Shown in pieces: positions 1-11,247 of a DNA stretch of 64,000 bases. Positions within the stretch are counted from its first letter, which is position 1, and each line of letters begins with the position of its first letter. The translations under genes were made by a program, and so were the position numbers. A model generated the notes under the pieces. That model had not been told where the DNA came from. It was given only the letters and a program-made list of their open reading frames with translations, and did not search any database. The stretch comes from Breviolum minutum Mf 1.05b.01 (lineage: Eukaryota > Sar > Dinophyceae > Suessiales > Symbiodiniaceae), in contig DF239114.1 of assembly GCA_000507305.1 (NCBI GenBank), forward strand, positions 188,560 through 252,559. Reading direction: 5' to 3'.

Positions 1-1170
1 CCCGCCCATTGACGAGAAAGTCCCAAGGAGCCACGGTCAAAAGATCCTGAAAGCAGCTGAGTTGCCAAGGTGCTTTTGGGGGCCCGCTTCCTTCGTGCGA
101 AACCATTGAAACAACTGGATCTCTCCAAAACGTGGGACATTTGGCAATGGTTCAAAATATACACCAAATCACCAACAAATTCATGTCTTCGTTGATTTCC
201 TATCCAAATGACTCTGGCAACCTGCAATGTTGCAATGCTGGTACTTTGGTATTGATATGATGGAAACGGATGGCAAGGGGGAATAATCCCATTTTGGGTT
301 GATAGGCAATTTCAAACAAAAACAGGTCATGGACCTGTGGTGTCAAGCACGCCAACATGTGTGTGAATGAAATGCCCAAATCAATTTTGTTTACAAGAAC
401 TTGACTTGAATGCATACCATCTCCTCTCCACAAAATACTGTTCCAACACCACCTTGTTGAAAAAAATATGCCCAACCCCTCCCACCCACCCCTTCACAGA
501 ATCGCTGCCATGCATCGCAAAGGGGTCAACCATGCACGTTCCAACTTAGTATCTGGTGCCAGGTAAGGATACCTTAGTCCATCGGGCTGTATCAGCATAC
601 GCTGCCTTTCAAAGAGACGAATCCCGTCTTCCATCAAGGCGAAAAATATGAAGATTTTGAAATCCTTTTGATACCTATAACCTATGCTCATACAGTTACG
701 TACTCTGCCTGCGTTGCTGTTGCTGATGATGCTGTGTACAAAATCTATCTTCCAACTCGCACCCACGAACCTTTGGGAGACTGATGAAGTGATGTGACAA
801 GTTGAAAGCCATGCGCCCAAGGTCTGCCAAGTTACCATTGGTACATCTCATGTCGTGAGGTTTCTTGCTCTCGCCAATCCCATTGCTCAGCACATGTGAC
901 TTCTGTGACTCCTTGCTTTTCAGTGCTGGGGGTTGATGCCCAGATGCCTCTGCGACGCAAGACCTCAGGCATCAAAGAATCAATGAAAGGCTACAACCAA
1001 AATGGCACATGCTGAATGCTGATGTTCAAAAGAAAAAATTGATGTGATATGGTTGCATAGTTCCATTTCAATTCTCAGGCCACAGTGTAGTTAGTTGCAC
1101 CCCTTAAAACCAATATGCCAGACAATGTGTTGTTTGATTATGCTTTGTTGATCAATTTCCTTTTTTTCAC
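1..1170. other. No supportable gene
   Basis: Short frames exist on both strands but none has exon-like codon use with convincing splice borders. The 720-830 region is slightly richer in minus-strand open frame, but I could not choose a frame. Probably intron or intergenic DNA. Confidence 0.4.
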
Positions 1171-1228
1171 CTTCTGCGGGGCCTCCGGGGGCGGCTCAAA
1201 CCAACATGTGGCCAGTGATCGTCCGCAG
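1171..1228 (-). CDS. Candidate internal exon, unknown gene
   Basis: A GC-rich 58-bp island in AT-rich surroundings. On the minus strand it follows CTACAG and is followed by the donor GTGAAA. The open frame includes the residues CWFEPPPEAPQK. No family is recognised, and it is too short to say more. Confidence 0.35.
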
Positions 1229-2108
1229 CTGTAGCCAGATAAAGACACCTTGGACCAACAGTGGCTAAGCATCCTTGGAAGACTTTGGCATAGGGAAATG
1301 GGATTGTCATCATATATTCAGCATCATTTTCACTTACCATCCTTGGACGGTGTGTTTGTATGTGGCTTCATGTTTAATACCAACTGCACCAGATTCTTGG
1401 ATAATTACTGCATTTCATCTGTGTTTTGAATTCCCTGGGCTTGGTAGGAAGACCCAAGAAAGGAAAGTCATCAAGTTATTATCAGTTTTCAACCAACAAT
1501 TCAATTAAAATCATCTTGGCAAAACTCAACGAGGTCCCCACAGACATGACATCCTGTGGGAGTTGTCCACCATCCTTGGAGACGACTTGGAGGATGGAAG
1601 TGCTAGATTAAACCTTGTTCATTTGAAGAGGTTCGTGTTTGTGTACGTGTGGGATGTTACAGGCGTCAAATGCGTAAGGGATCTTCAAAAATCAAGGCAA
1701 CACGATCAAACAACATCGTTGAAAGTAACTAATTATACCACCATTATACCACTACAGAATTCATTCCCATGCCACATCCAAGCATTTCCCCAAAAGCTAT
1801 GGCACTTGTGTAGCTGCCATAGCACCTACTCAGACCTACTTTGATATGTACTTGGACCTAGAATTTCCCATTACAGTGCAACACATCAAGTAGCTAATCC
1901 ATACCACCTTTAGCTGTTTAATGCTATCAGGCCTCTAGATTCATAACAAGCTTGGTTTGTCCAAAAAAACGCTGTCAAATAGTTTCATTTGTCACCGTTT
2001 TCTCAACATCTATGCGCTACTATCATGTATCAATACACTTCAATACATTTTCAATCAAAAAAAAAGTTGAAGACCCATCTGATACAGAAAAGTCATCCCT
2101 TGCCCTAC

Positions 2109-2231
2109 TGCTTTCTTTCCCAAGCATCCTCTTTGGTGAGAGAAAGCAAGCGCTTCAATTGGCATGCGCGCCCGCCAATGGCCTCAATCAATGCTGCAGT
2201 TGCAAAGGATATGACGCATTTGGGCCATTTT
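2109..2231 (-). CDS. Candidate internal exon, unknown gene
   Basis: The minus-strand frame reads KWPKCVISFATAALIEAIGG and continues with basic and leucine-rich residues to a GTAGGG donor. The acceptor is AACAG. The helix-like composition and third-position G/C preference look coding, while the opposite strand is less protein-like. No family is recognised. Confidence 0.4.
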
Positions 2232-3236
2232 CTGTTGAAACGTTTAGGTCAATGCCGCCTCATTTGGCATAAGTGCGATCCCAACTGATACCACTACTAG
2301 TAACTAGTAGGAAAACCTACCCCTCTGCATGTCATGTCCTTCACGTCATTCTACTCTTTGAATTGTTAGAACTTTTCGAGCATCTTTGTCACTTCCATAC
2401 ACCTGATGTCATGTGGCTTCTATTTGCCAAACAGTGATGCTGCTTCAAGTGGACATGACCGGTTGACCCTTCAGAAAGCCCTGAAAACGCCATCCAAAAC
2501 CAAAAACCAACCGACAAATCATCCCACATCTTGGAGCTCAAGTGGCTAAAGCCCTGGCCAGTTGTGACACCAAATCTAAAGTTGGAGCATCGTCCAGGGT
2601 CCTTGAAAGCACACCAACCGAGCTTGTGGAGATCGCTCAAGATTGTGGGTGATGGTTATCTTCCAATGAATTCAAGTGCACGAACACATATTATGGATAA
2701 AGTCTAGTAACTAACATCTGGTAAAAAAAATCGTACTGAACTGGTTTCTCTGGCTGGTAGCTGATAGGGATCTCAACCATCCTCAGGATGAATTCCATAT
2801 AAACATGGGACAAACAACACTTTTCAAGTAAGAGTAGCTTCCGAGGTGTCCTGCTTTGTGTTACCATAGTAAACCGAAGTAAACCGAAGATTTTAAAAAT
2901 CCCAAGTGTGTGATCGTGCAATTCAGTCTCAGCAGGTGCTTTGGATTGTGAACCCCAAGGAGAAAGTGATAATTCAGAGAATTCATGAGAATTCGGATTT
3001 TCCAAAGATCGGAGTCAAATCATTTGCACATGCGTTTCTTCCCAAGATGCTGTCGTTTTTCCATCAACTGGCTGGCCAAAAACCATCGATAAGCTGCCTG
3101 GGTAACTCGGTAGTTGCTTGGATGGCACCGGTTCCGAACATCAACATGCAAGCTTATAGAAAATTCCAACATCAAATCATCTAATGGAACTCCAAATTTC
3201 ATGGGAAGATTTCATATCTGCTGGCTAAATAGAAAT
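2232..3236. other. No supportable gene
   Basis: Overlapping short frames of similar quality occur on both strands (for example 2389-2640 and 2691-3005 minus). None shows a splice-bounded coding signal. Confidence 0.35.
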
Positions 3237-3881
3237 CCGCCGACCCCGCCGCTTCAGGGGGAGCGCGCCAAAGGAGTGAGTGAGGTACGGTTTCATCTTT
3301 CGATCTTTCCATGGTCGAGTTTCATCTTCTTTTCAGAAGGCGAAGTGAGGCAGTTCTTGTGGCGTTTGCTTTTAACGGTTTTGAAGATGCTGTTTCGGCA
3401 GCCCGTCAGGGGACGAATTGACCACCCCTTGGACTTGAATCCTGCTGAGGTTTCTTTGTTTCGCTTGTGGTTGCAATGCTGGGGTTTCTTTGCTTGTGGT
3501 TGCACTGCTGGGGTTTTCTTTGCTTGTGGTTGCATCATCTTTCTGTTTCTTTAGGCCGTCAGAACGCAACGTTAGAGAGTTTTACGGGGGATGGTTTTGG
3601 CAGGTTTGGGCTTGAATCCTGCTGGGGTTTCCCTGTTTCGCATGCATGCCCCACAGAGCCCTTTGACTTCCGCTTGAGGCTTGAATCCTGCCAGGGTTTG
3701 CCATGGTTTTGTTTTGCTTTTAACGGTTTCCCAGATGCTGTTTCGGCAGCCCGTCTGGGGACGAAGTGACCACCCCTTGCGCTTGAATCCTGCTGGGGCT
3801 TCCATGTTTCGCATGCATTCCCCACAGAACCCATCGTCATCCCACTTTGGCCATCTCCTGTCTGAATTGCGGGGTCGGCGG
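3237..3881. repeat. Composite repeat bounded by 13-bp inverted ends
   Basis: The word CCGCCGACCCCGC at 3237-3249 recurs as its exact reverse complement at 3869-3881. Inside, a block at about 3367-3461 is repeated at an exact 350-bp offset (about 3717-3811) with scattered substitutions. Three copies of a roughly 29-bp unit built on TGCTTGTGGTTGCA lie at about 3467-3532. The words CTTGAATCCTGC and CATGC..CCCCACAGA also recur. No obvious target-site duplication flanks the ends. It could be a non-autonomous element or a local duplication. Confidence 0.6.
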
Positions 3882-4456
3882 CATGGGCGGTAGCCCTTTA
3901 TATTTCACCATTGAAAATGTGCAAGGAAGGACTCACATCTTGATATCAACCACCCTTTGGTGGTTTAAAGTGCTGCCCCCCGACAATTGGACTACATAAT
4001 GCACCAGACTCTGACTCGTGCATGAGGTTTCACACTGAGTTTTGCGAATGGCGAGGCCAACCCTCTATTTGCGATACATCTTACAACTCCATCAATTTCA
4101 AACTTCCATCCAGGTCTAGAAATCCATATTGAGTCCACCCATTTCCAATGTGATCGTCCATCCATTTCCACACCAAGTGGCATCCAAATCACCAGTTCGT
4201 AGGTGAGCTCCACTGATAGCCAGCAAGGTACCACTGGTCAAGGACTTGGAGTCCGTGTTTCACTGGAGGAAACGCTTCGAAATTTCCCAGTTGGCATGGA
4301 AAACTGCATGCATGGCAGGTATTTGGCCATACTTGCCATCAAATAGCGGGTCAAATAAATAAACAGCTCAGAAATGTTTGAAACAAACATCTTGAACTTG
4401 AAACAATGAATGTGAATCCAAAAATTTCAATCGAGTTCTCCTTTGACCATCACATG

Positions 4457-4668
4457 CTATGATTTGTGATCATCTCTTCTCAAAAACCTTTGCTCCCCCT
4501 GAGCCGGTTCAGGAACGCCACAGCTAATGTTGCGGCGCTCACGCCGAGAGACGGTATCAAAACGACGGACGATCTCCAAAATGCTTTGACCCAAATCCTT
4601 GGTCCAAGATTGGGCATGCAAAAGCCTTGACAAAGATAGAACTTTGGGAGGCTGACCAAAATATCGGC
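4457..4668 (-). CDS. Candidate terminal exon, unknown protein
   Basis: The minus-strand frame is open for about 70 codons and ends at a stop at 4457. It includes LLHAQSWTKDLGQSILEIV and RRERRNISCGVPEP, a plausible amphipathic helix followed by a basic stretch. A second minus frame over the same DNA is also open, so the frame choice is tentative. The acceptor is probably at one of the AG dinucleotides near 4640-4668. No family is recognised. Confidence 0.35.
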
Positions 4669-5415
4669 AATTTGCAGTGAGGCCCTTTTTAGCAAATAGA
4701 TCAACAAAGAACAAAAAACACGAAGCAAACAATAGATTTCAGAAAAATAAAGCAACACTTTACACAATCATACTCAATTATATATAATTTCATGGTAACT
4801 CATTGTATTTAGCTCGCGTCTCCCTTCTGCACCATTGGGATCCAAACTGATCCTTAAACCCTCATCCTATTTAGGCAGCCAGCTGTGCTGTCTGAGGGTC
4901 GATCAGAAAACCTGGAGCTGCGTATTGCGTCTTGGCTTCCACGATCAAACGAAGGGTACCCTCAGTGAGCTGTTGTTTTCTGAATTCGCTGCAAACAAAA
5001 AAACACAAATCCATGAAAATAACGAGAACTGAACATGGACTGAGCATTTCATAGTTTCACGTGGTCGCGATATGTCGTTCAAATCTTCAGATTTCAATCA
5101 CTCCTCCTGAGTTTCAACCTTTTCACACATTACTATCCCTTTTTGAAACCTTAGGCCTGAAAGTGTATGTCTATAGAAAAATATTTATGAATCCAGCACT
5201 CATTGAGACGTTTCACGGATTTGGTGTTTGGGTCAACCACCTGAAAACTAAACTCCAAACAATTGCGGGATCATCTTTTTATGGAAAACAACTTTCTCTG
5301 ATCCAACGACCCCTACAAAAACCTAAAGAGGTTTTGATAACAACAACTGGATAGACAAGATATTGGCAAAAAAACATCTGCCATTCTGCACGACTTTGGG
5401 TACATCAAAAGGCCC

Positions 5416-5851
5416 TTACAACCGCTTCATCCAAGCCACTGCCGCTGGTTGCACACCGATATCCAACATGTCCTTGACACGGATGAAAGTATGTGTGAGG
5501 TGTTTGGTTGAGTAAAACATCATGTATGCATATTAGAGTACTGTAGGTTCAGGTTTTTATGTAGAATTTGTTCGTATTTTTTGAAGGCAGCTGAAGGATT
5601 CCACAAATAGATGCACATATAAAAGTTCCAGTGTTGCGTGTTGATGCCCTGGGGAGGATACGCAGTTCCTGGGGAGAGGGGGGGCCCAGCAACATTGATC
5701 AACATTGTATAGTTTGCATGATGCAATAAGGCGGAAGGCAATGTTCTAGAAAAATAATAAGATAATTGATATCTTAACATAGAAGGCGGTGCGATGGCAC
5801 GACTCCACGATGTCCAAGACTGCAAACGGTTCTAGAAGGGTTGCATAAATC
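5416..5851 (-). CDS. 3' end of an unknown gene (two candidate exons)
   Basis: Exon 5779-5851 follows an ATAG acceptor and reads IYATLLEPFAVLDIVESCHR before a GTTAAG donor. Exon 5416-5472 follows GTCAAG and reads DMLDIGVQPAAVAWMKRL, ending in TAA at 5416-5418. Both borders are in phase 0, so the two exons splice coherently across a 306-bp intron. Earlier exons were not found. They could lie beyond the intronless gene at 6265-7128, which would then sit inside an intron, but nothing shown proves that. No family is recognised. Confidence 0.45.
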
Positions 5852-6264
5852 CTATTGATAACACGTTTTCGGAATGTTGGTTGCACACCCACAATTTTAA
5901 AAGACACTGCAAATACCAAATACCACGCTTTCGTTCCGGAATGCTGCAAAACGCATCAAAACGCCGGTTTTGGGACGATACCATGGGGGGGCCTGTAGCA
6001 AACCGTGAACCGGGTTATGTTAGTACCCAAGAACAAATCCAAACAATCAAGTCAACCAAAAAAAAGAGCCCTCAAAACTCTTACTCAGTTCCCATATGCC
6101 AGCTATATTGATGGAACAATACAACCCCTTCCTGAAACACATTACTGAAGGATTGGACTTGCAGAAACAAGTGTCAACGAAACTATGTTCACAGAGTCTT
6201 TTTTTCTTTGCTCGCTCTTTGCATGACGCGTTCCCTCACGGGCGTCCTGATCAAACAACGGCAT

Positions 6265-7128
6265 CTATACCTTGCCAGCAGCGGCCTTCTGCAGATGCTT
6301 CCACCAGCCCTTCACACGATCCAAACCTTTCGACCAATCATCCGCCGGAATCAATGGCAAGGACAGCAAGGCCATGGTAGCAGCCATCATGGTGCCGCGC
6401 TTGGCCATCTTCACCAAGTCCAAGCCGCTCTCACCCACATCCCTGAGCATACTACCCATTGCGATCGACATGCACGCCGCCGGCTGGATTGCTAATGTGG
6501 AGGCCACCAAGAAATACTGAAAGGGCATTCCAATCATGGCCGTCGCATAGTTCACAAACCAGTTTGGGAAGAGAGGCGACACACGCAAGAACAACATGTA
6601 GCGAAACATGGAACCTTGAAACTTCTCCATCTCCTTCTGCAGCGTTGCCATCCTCTCTTTCGCGAAATGCAGCAAGATTTCTCGCCCAATGCAGTAGGAC
6701 ATGATCCAGCCACCAGCACCGCCACAGATCTCGCCACTGACCCCCAAGAAGTGAGCAAGGAAGGAATAGCGCGTGAAGGGCTCGGCCCATTCATCATACA
6801 AAGCACCAATGAGAATCGATAAGACCATGGAAGTCCCTGCACCAAATGGTCCAAAGACCTTGAATATCACATAGATACCCCAAATGCCGGTGGTCGTATG
6901 CCACCAGTTGTCCTTCTTGTACTCTCTAAGACAATTCCAGAGATTCAAAATGGATTTTTGTGGTTCCTTCACCAATTTCCCTCTCACCACATCCATAGGC
7001 GTCACAATCTCGGAACATTGTGCCTTCGGTAAGGGTGGGGCAGTCTGTACGAAGAAGGTCACACCTGCCACCGACAACACCATGAAGAGGCCATAGAGCA
7101 CTAAACTCTGCCTCAGGCTGAGCGCCAT
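6265..7128 (-). CDS. TMEM41/VTT-domain (SNARE-associated Golgi family) membrane protein
   Basis: This is one uninterrupted 287-residue frame from ATG (7126-7128) to TAG (6265-6267). An N-terminal hydrophobic segment (about residues 8-27) is followed by a polar stretch. A VTT/DedA-type membrane domain covers about residues 75-265. The diagnostic part reads MLFLRVSPLFPNWFVNYATA, matching the conserved LFLR..P..PNWF.N motif of TMEM41B/VMP1 relatives, and is followed by two hydrophobic helices. Length is typical of TMEM41. Family members act as ER phospholipid scramblases needed for autophagy and lipid mobilisation; that role here is inference. It is the only intronless gene seen, which suggests either a retrocopy or intron loss. 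No spliced-leader relict was found just upstream of the ATG. Confidence 0.95.
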   Translation of the reverse strand: MALSLRQSLVLYGLFMVLSVAGVTFFVQTAPPLPKAQCSEIVTPMDVVRGKLVKEPQKSILNLWNCLREYKKDNWWHTTTGIWGIYVIFKVFGPFGAGTSMVLSILIGALYDEWAEPFTRYSFLAHFLGVSGEICGGAGGWIMSYCIGREILLHFAKERMATLQKEMEKFQGSMFRYMLFLRVSPLFPNWFVNYATAMIGMPFQYFLVASTLAIQPAACMSIAMGSMLRDVGESGLDLVKMAKRGTMMAATMALLSLPLIPADDWSKGLDRVKGWWKHLQKAAAGKV

Positions 7129-7473
7129 GCTTTGGCTTCGTATACCGTCACGAAGCAGCTACCCATCGAGGTTTTTTTCTGCGAATTTTTGTTTGGTCCA
7201 AGCTTTCCAAACACACATGTGAACTACATACTTCATGCGATAGTGATGTAGTGATCTTTCCGGAAATCATCCCCAAAAATACACAGAAATCTACTTGAAC
7301 AAAATCAAACAAAAACAGAGTTCACAAAACTGAAGGTGCTCTTGTGGGGAAATGTGATGATTCCCCACAAAGACCAGGCTTTACTCCACACTCTCTCTGT
7401 GATAAGGATATGATCTCCCTCTCTCTCCGGAAAGAAGTCCCTTTGCGTGTGTATGTCCGTCCAGTGACCCCCG

Positions 7474-7510
<37 letters not shown>

Positions 7511-7539
7511 ACATCATCATCATCATCATCATCATCATG
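7474..7539. repeat. (CAT)n trinucleotide microsatellite
   Basis: About 21 CAT units with one CAA interruption, in a gap between candidate exons. It produces spurious poly-His and poly-Met frames on the two strands. Confidence 0.95.
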
Positions 7540-9688
7540 ATCATGCCTTGGATTTCATCCACCCGATCATGTATAGAGATAAGAACAACATCCAGCATAC
7601 GCAACAAACAATCATGTCATTCTTACAGAATCTTAGGTGTAACATGCTGTAACAAAAATAGACTAATCGAAATGATGCAACATGGCACTGAGCCAAACTA
7701 TGACCTGCGTTGCTTCTACCAAGGATCTTTGATAATTACATCGGTTCTGAATGATGTCAAAGGATGATTTGCTTCGATCATTCCAGAGAGAATCCTCGGT
7801 GAACTTACCATCAACCGGCCTGCAATGCTAAACCACAAGCAATGATAGTCCAGTCTGTTTCAACACACTCCTGCCTGAAGCATTTCTGATTTCTCTCGTG
7901 AAATTCTACCAAGACATGCAAATTACATGTTTTGTTGATGCACATGTTGCCTTCCATATAGCCCAGCATCTCATTGAAAAGCTCCGTTGCGTCAGAAAAT
8001 GACAACTCCTTTTTCTCAACTGACTGGGTGGAGTCGGAGTGAAATGGCAGTTTTATTGGTCCAAGCTCTTTGGAATCTCATTGGGGCAACATGAAAGGGA
8101 CAAACCAAGATGAAACCCCTAGTCAACATGGTGAACTCTCTCGCACAATTCACAGCTTCATAAATTTATTGCTTACTTTTCGGTGCTTTACTGAAAAGGA
8201 TATCATCTTCATCTTCATAGGAAACAGGGGAGTAAAAACGGCGTGGAGTTTGGTTGTGCAAAACAGCTGGTGACATGTTGATGCTGAGCGAATGCCAAAG
8301 ACATCCAAAGACTATGTTCAAGTAGTCTTGCGGATTACAAAACCAACATAGATCAACCTGTTGAAAAAGACGCACTAAATTCTAATGTCATATCAATAAA
8401 TAGCAGATTGTAAAAAAATGTAATGATAGACATCAAGTCTTCACTTGTGTAACCCATGGAAGTCAGACTTGGGCGGCACCATTTTTTGATGAACACCTTG
8501 GTTTATCGCAACCCATCATCACTAATGTAGTAACTTAGTAACAACAAGGAACATTTAGATATATGTTGGGGCGCAAAAAAATAATCGCTTTTTCTGGCCA
8601 AATTGCAGGATTACACTGATACATCCAATACACTCACTGCCTCAACATCACCCAACGGCGGTGAACATCACCATGTATCCCACCTCCTGCGCCAGCAATT
8701 CCCGTACTTGGCTGCTAGCAGCTTTCCAGTTGCTATACCGCCTCGGGAGTGAGATTGTAGTCAAATCAAAAACAGATAATTACAATCTATCATATCTTCT
8801 CCCCACATATCATAGAAATGGAAGTTGCATATATTTTTTCGTAAGCACCAAACCTTGACGCAGTCCACATCGACCCTTTGGTTCCTTTGCTTGCGGTAAA
8901 TCTATGCGTGAATCAACAGGACACTTTTCCAGAAAGACAAGAAACTGAATTATGAAGCGAAATGATGCCAGCCTGAAACACAAAGAATATTTCCAAATTC
9001 AAATCCTTAAATCATCTTCCTCTTGGGGATAGTCCACCTCCACATTTGAAGTATTCCAGGATGGACCCAAGGAACGATAACATCTTCATAATGGCACCAC
9101 GCAAGGACAAGGGAAGCCAAACCTGACAAAGGAAAGATTGTCCTGAAAGGAGATCTTCAATTTTCAGTACTTTAGTTATCATTAGTTACTAGGTTATAGA
9201 GTCTAAATTAGAGGTATCTATGGCACATTCCCCCCTAGATGTTTCTGACTTTTTGTGGGCCCTGATGCCTAACCTACCTTCTGTGCCATCGATTTTGACA
9301 TTATAGGGTGTCACTACCAACAAGACCCGTGCCAAGTCAAACCAACTGATAATGGGATTGAAAAGAAAAGAACATATGTTCTGTCATCCAAACGTCTTGA
9401 ATACATCATTGTGGCTTCAATCCTCATAGTGGTAAAAGAGGCAATGAAGATCTCATCGGTTCAGTCTACCCCAAGCAAAGACATCGAAGACACCCATACT
9501 TACATGGAACCTTTCTCTTAGGTCAGGAAAGGGGTGGGAATGAGGTAGCGCAATCGGTCACGCAATTTGAAACATCCAAGCTATAATATCTGACAACAAG
9601 ACAAACATGAACAATAACATTGACAAAAGGAAAACTCAAGTCTCAGCTCGTCTCTGCCTGAAAAATTATCACACTGGATTTTGAACAC
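7540..9688. other. No supportable gene
   Basis: Low-complexity AT-rich DNA with only short, stop-ridden frames on both strands. No exon-like GC-rich island stands out over these 2.1 kb. Confidence 0.45.
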
Positions 9689-9789
9689 CAAATTTCCAAG
9701 CCACTGGCCAAGTGAAACATCTCGATGCCACTTCCGCCCAAGGCACCTCGTTTCTCCATTCCTCATACACAGACGCTGCCACCTCTAGG
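9689..9789 (-). CDS. Candidate internal exon, unknown gene
   Basis: The minus-strand frame reads LEVAASVYEEWRNEVPWAEV and continues with SRCFTWPVAWKF up to a GTGTTC donor. The acceptor is CTGGTAG. Acidic/tryptophan-rich composition and codon use look coding. No family is recognised. Confidence 0.45.
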
Positions 9790-10945
9790 CTACCAGGTTG
9801 TGCGATGTGGATGGTTTTGGCAGGTGTTGGTGGAAATTGGATGAAATTAGACAGATGTTTGTATATAATATATGTATTCTGTTTCTGAGGGGTGCTCCGC
9901 ATTTTTTGCTGTTGGAAGAAATCCCGTGATCATCTGCTAATCTGGACAGTTAGATCATGGTAAGGAGGTACACTTGAGTTGATACATGGCAGTGATTTCA
10001 GTGAAATTTTTCAAGATGTCTCGGTCAGCCTTCCAACATGCAACGATTGCTACACATGTGGGCAACCGGGATCCTCTTCTCCTAGATGCATGCTAAAATC
10101 ATTGAAATCACCCAACAGCTGATACTAAAAAGGGGCTTCCTACTACCTGTGCCGGAGGTGCACAGGAAGTTCAAGTCTGTAGGGAAATTCAATTGCTAGC
10201 ATCTGACTTGCTTCATCTAGTCAGCTTCCACTTACCTCCACAGAAACCCCCATCATCAATGAGCAAACCTTTGAAGATGAAGCTTACAAAAACACTGCAA
10301 ACCAGAACGAAATCTACAAACCTCCCAACCACTGATTTGTGGAGATGTCTTTCCGGATATTGCTTCCAATATATCAAGTAAATCCTTAACAAATCAGTTC
10401 CTTCCGCATCTTTCCCGACCAGAAAATTGCCATCATTGGGCCTTCAGTGCCTTCCGCTCCAAGGCTTCATTTAAAACACGAATGACAGTGTCACTGGCTG
10501 AACCTCATCGTGGAACAAGATGCTTCAAGAAGGTATGGAAACATCCAAAGAAGTTGACAGAACAAACAATTTGCTTCAAATCATCCCCAAAATGATGATG
10601 TATATGTAATTCCCCCATCAAAACGGCCCATTTATCCAGTCGTTATGCTGCCTTATCCTGGCATGCGATTGCACCTGGAAAGAGGGACATGTCATGTCAA
10701 ACTGATTTGTGTGTTCCATCTTCACCATGCCCGCAAAATCATGTCATATTATGAACATGCATACAAATGCAACGCACTTGTTCAATAAACAACGCAAAAT
10801 GCATCATTCCATATTGAATTCTGTACCACCACTGACCACTGAAAAATGAACAAATGCATCTGCACCAATACTTTAAGCAAGAAAAGCATGTGAAATCCGA
10901 AAAAATGACAGATGATAAATAGTAAGCTTCTATGCACCTCAACAC

Positions 10946-11098
10946 CTCAAATCTACTTATTGCCATGCCGGAATTTCTTCCAAAACTCTTGGCCATACCA
11001 GACAAGGTTCCCCCTTCACTCCGTTCACACTCGGGCATAATAGCTATAGCTTCCTCAAGCTGGGGAAAGGTGGCAAGGAAGATGGGCAGCTTCAAGGA
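10946..11098 (-). CDS. Candidate 51-codon exon, unknown gene
   Basis: The exon is exactly 153 bp in the minus-strand frame, between the acceptor CGTGAG and the donor TTTGAG|GTGTTG. It includes LKLPIFLATFPQLEEAIAIM and SEGGTLSGMAKSFGRN. The plus strand is also open here and has its own consensus donor (TTTCAAG|GTAAAG at about 11115), so strand is not certain. I prefer minus because it gives a more natural protein and matches the neighbours. No family is recognised. Confidence 0.4.
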
Positions 11099-11211
11099 CT
11101 CACGATATTTCAAGGTAAAGGATCATTTCTATGCATATCTATCATTTAATCAATATAGAGAGGACTTCATTTGAGGGATGAAATTTCACCTGTGTTTTTA
11201 GGTTTGAAGAG

Positions 11212-11214
<3 letters not shown>

Positions 11215-11243
<29 letters not shown>
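11215..11243. repeat. (AG)n dinucleotide array
   Basis: About 13 AG units in otherwise AT-rich, non-coding DNA. Confidence 0.9.

Positions 11244-11247
<4 letters not shown>

Noticed and set aside
7129-7220. Spliced-leader relict upstream of the intronless VTT gene
   Set aside because: Looked for the dinoflagellate leader ending TTTTGGCTCAAG in the region before the ATG; only unrelated sequence is present.
7305-7652. Poly-Met and poly-His frames
   Set aside because: Products of the (CAT)n microsatellite on the two strands.
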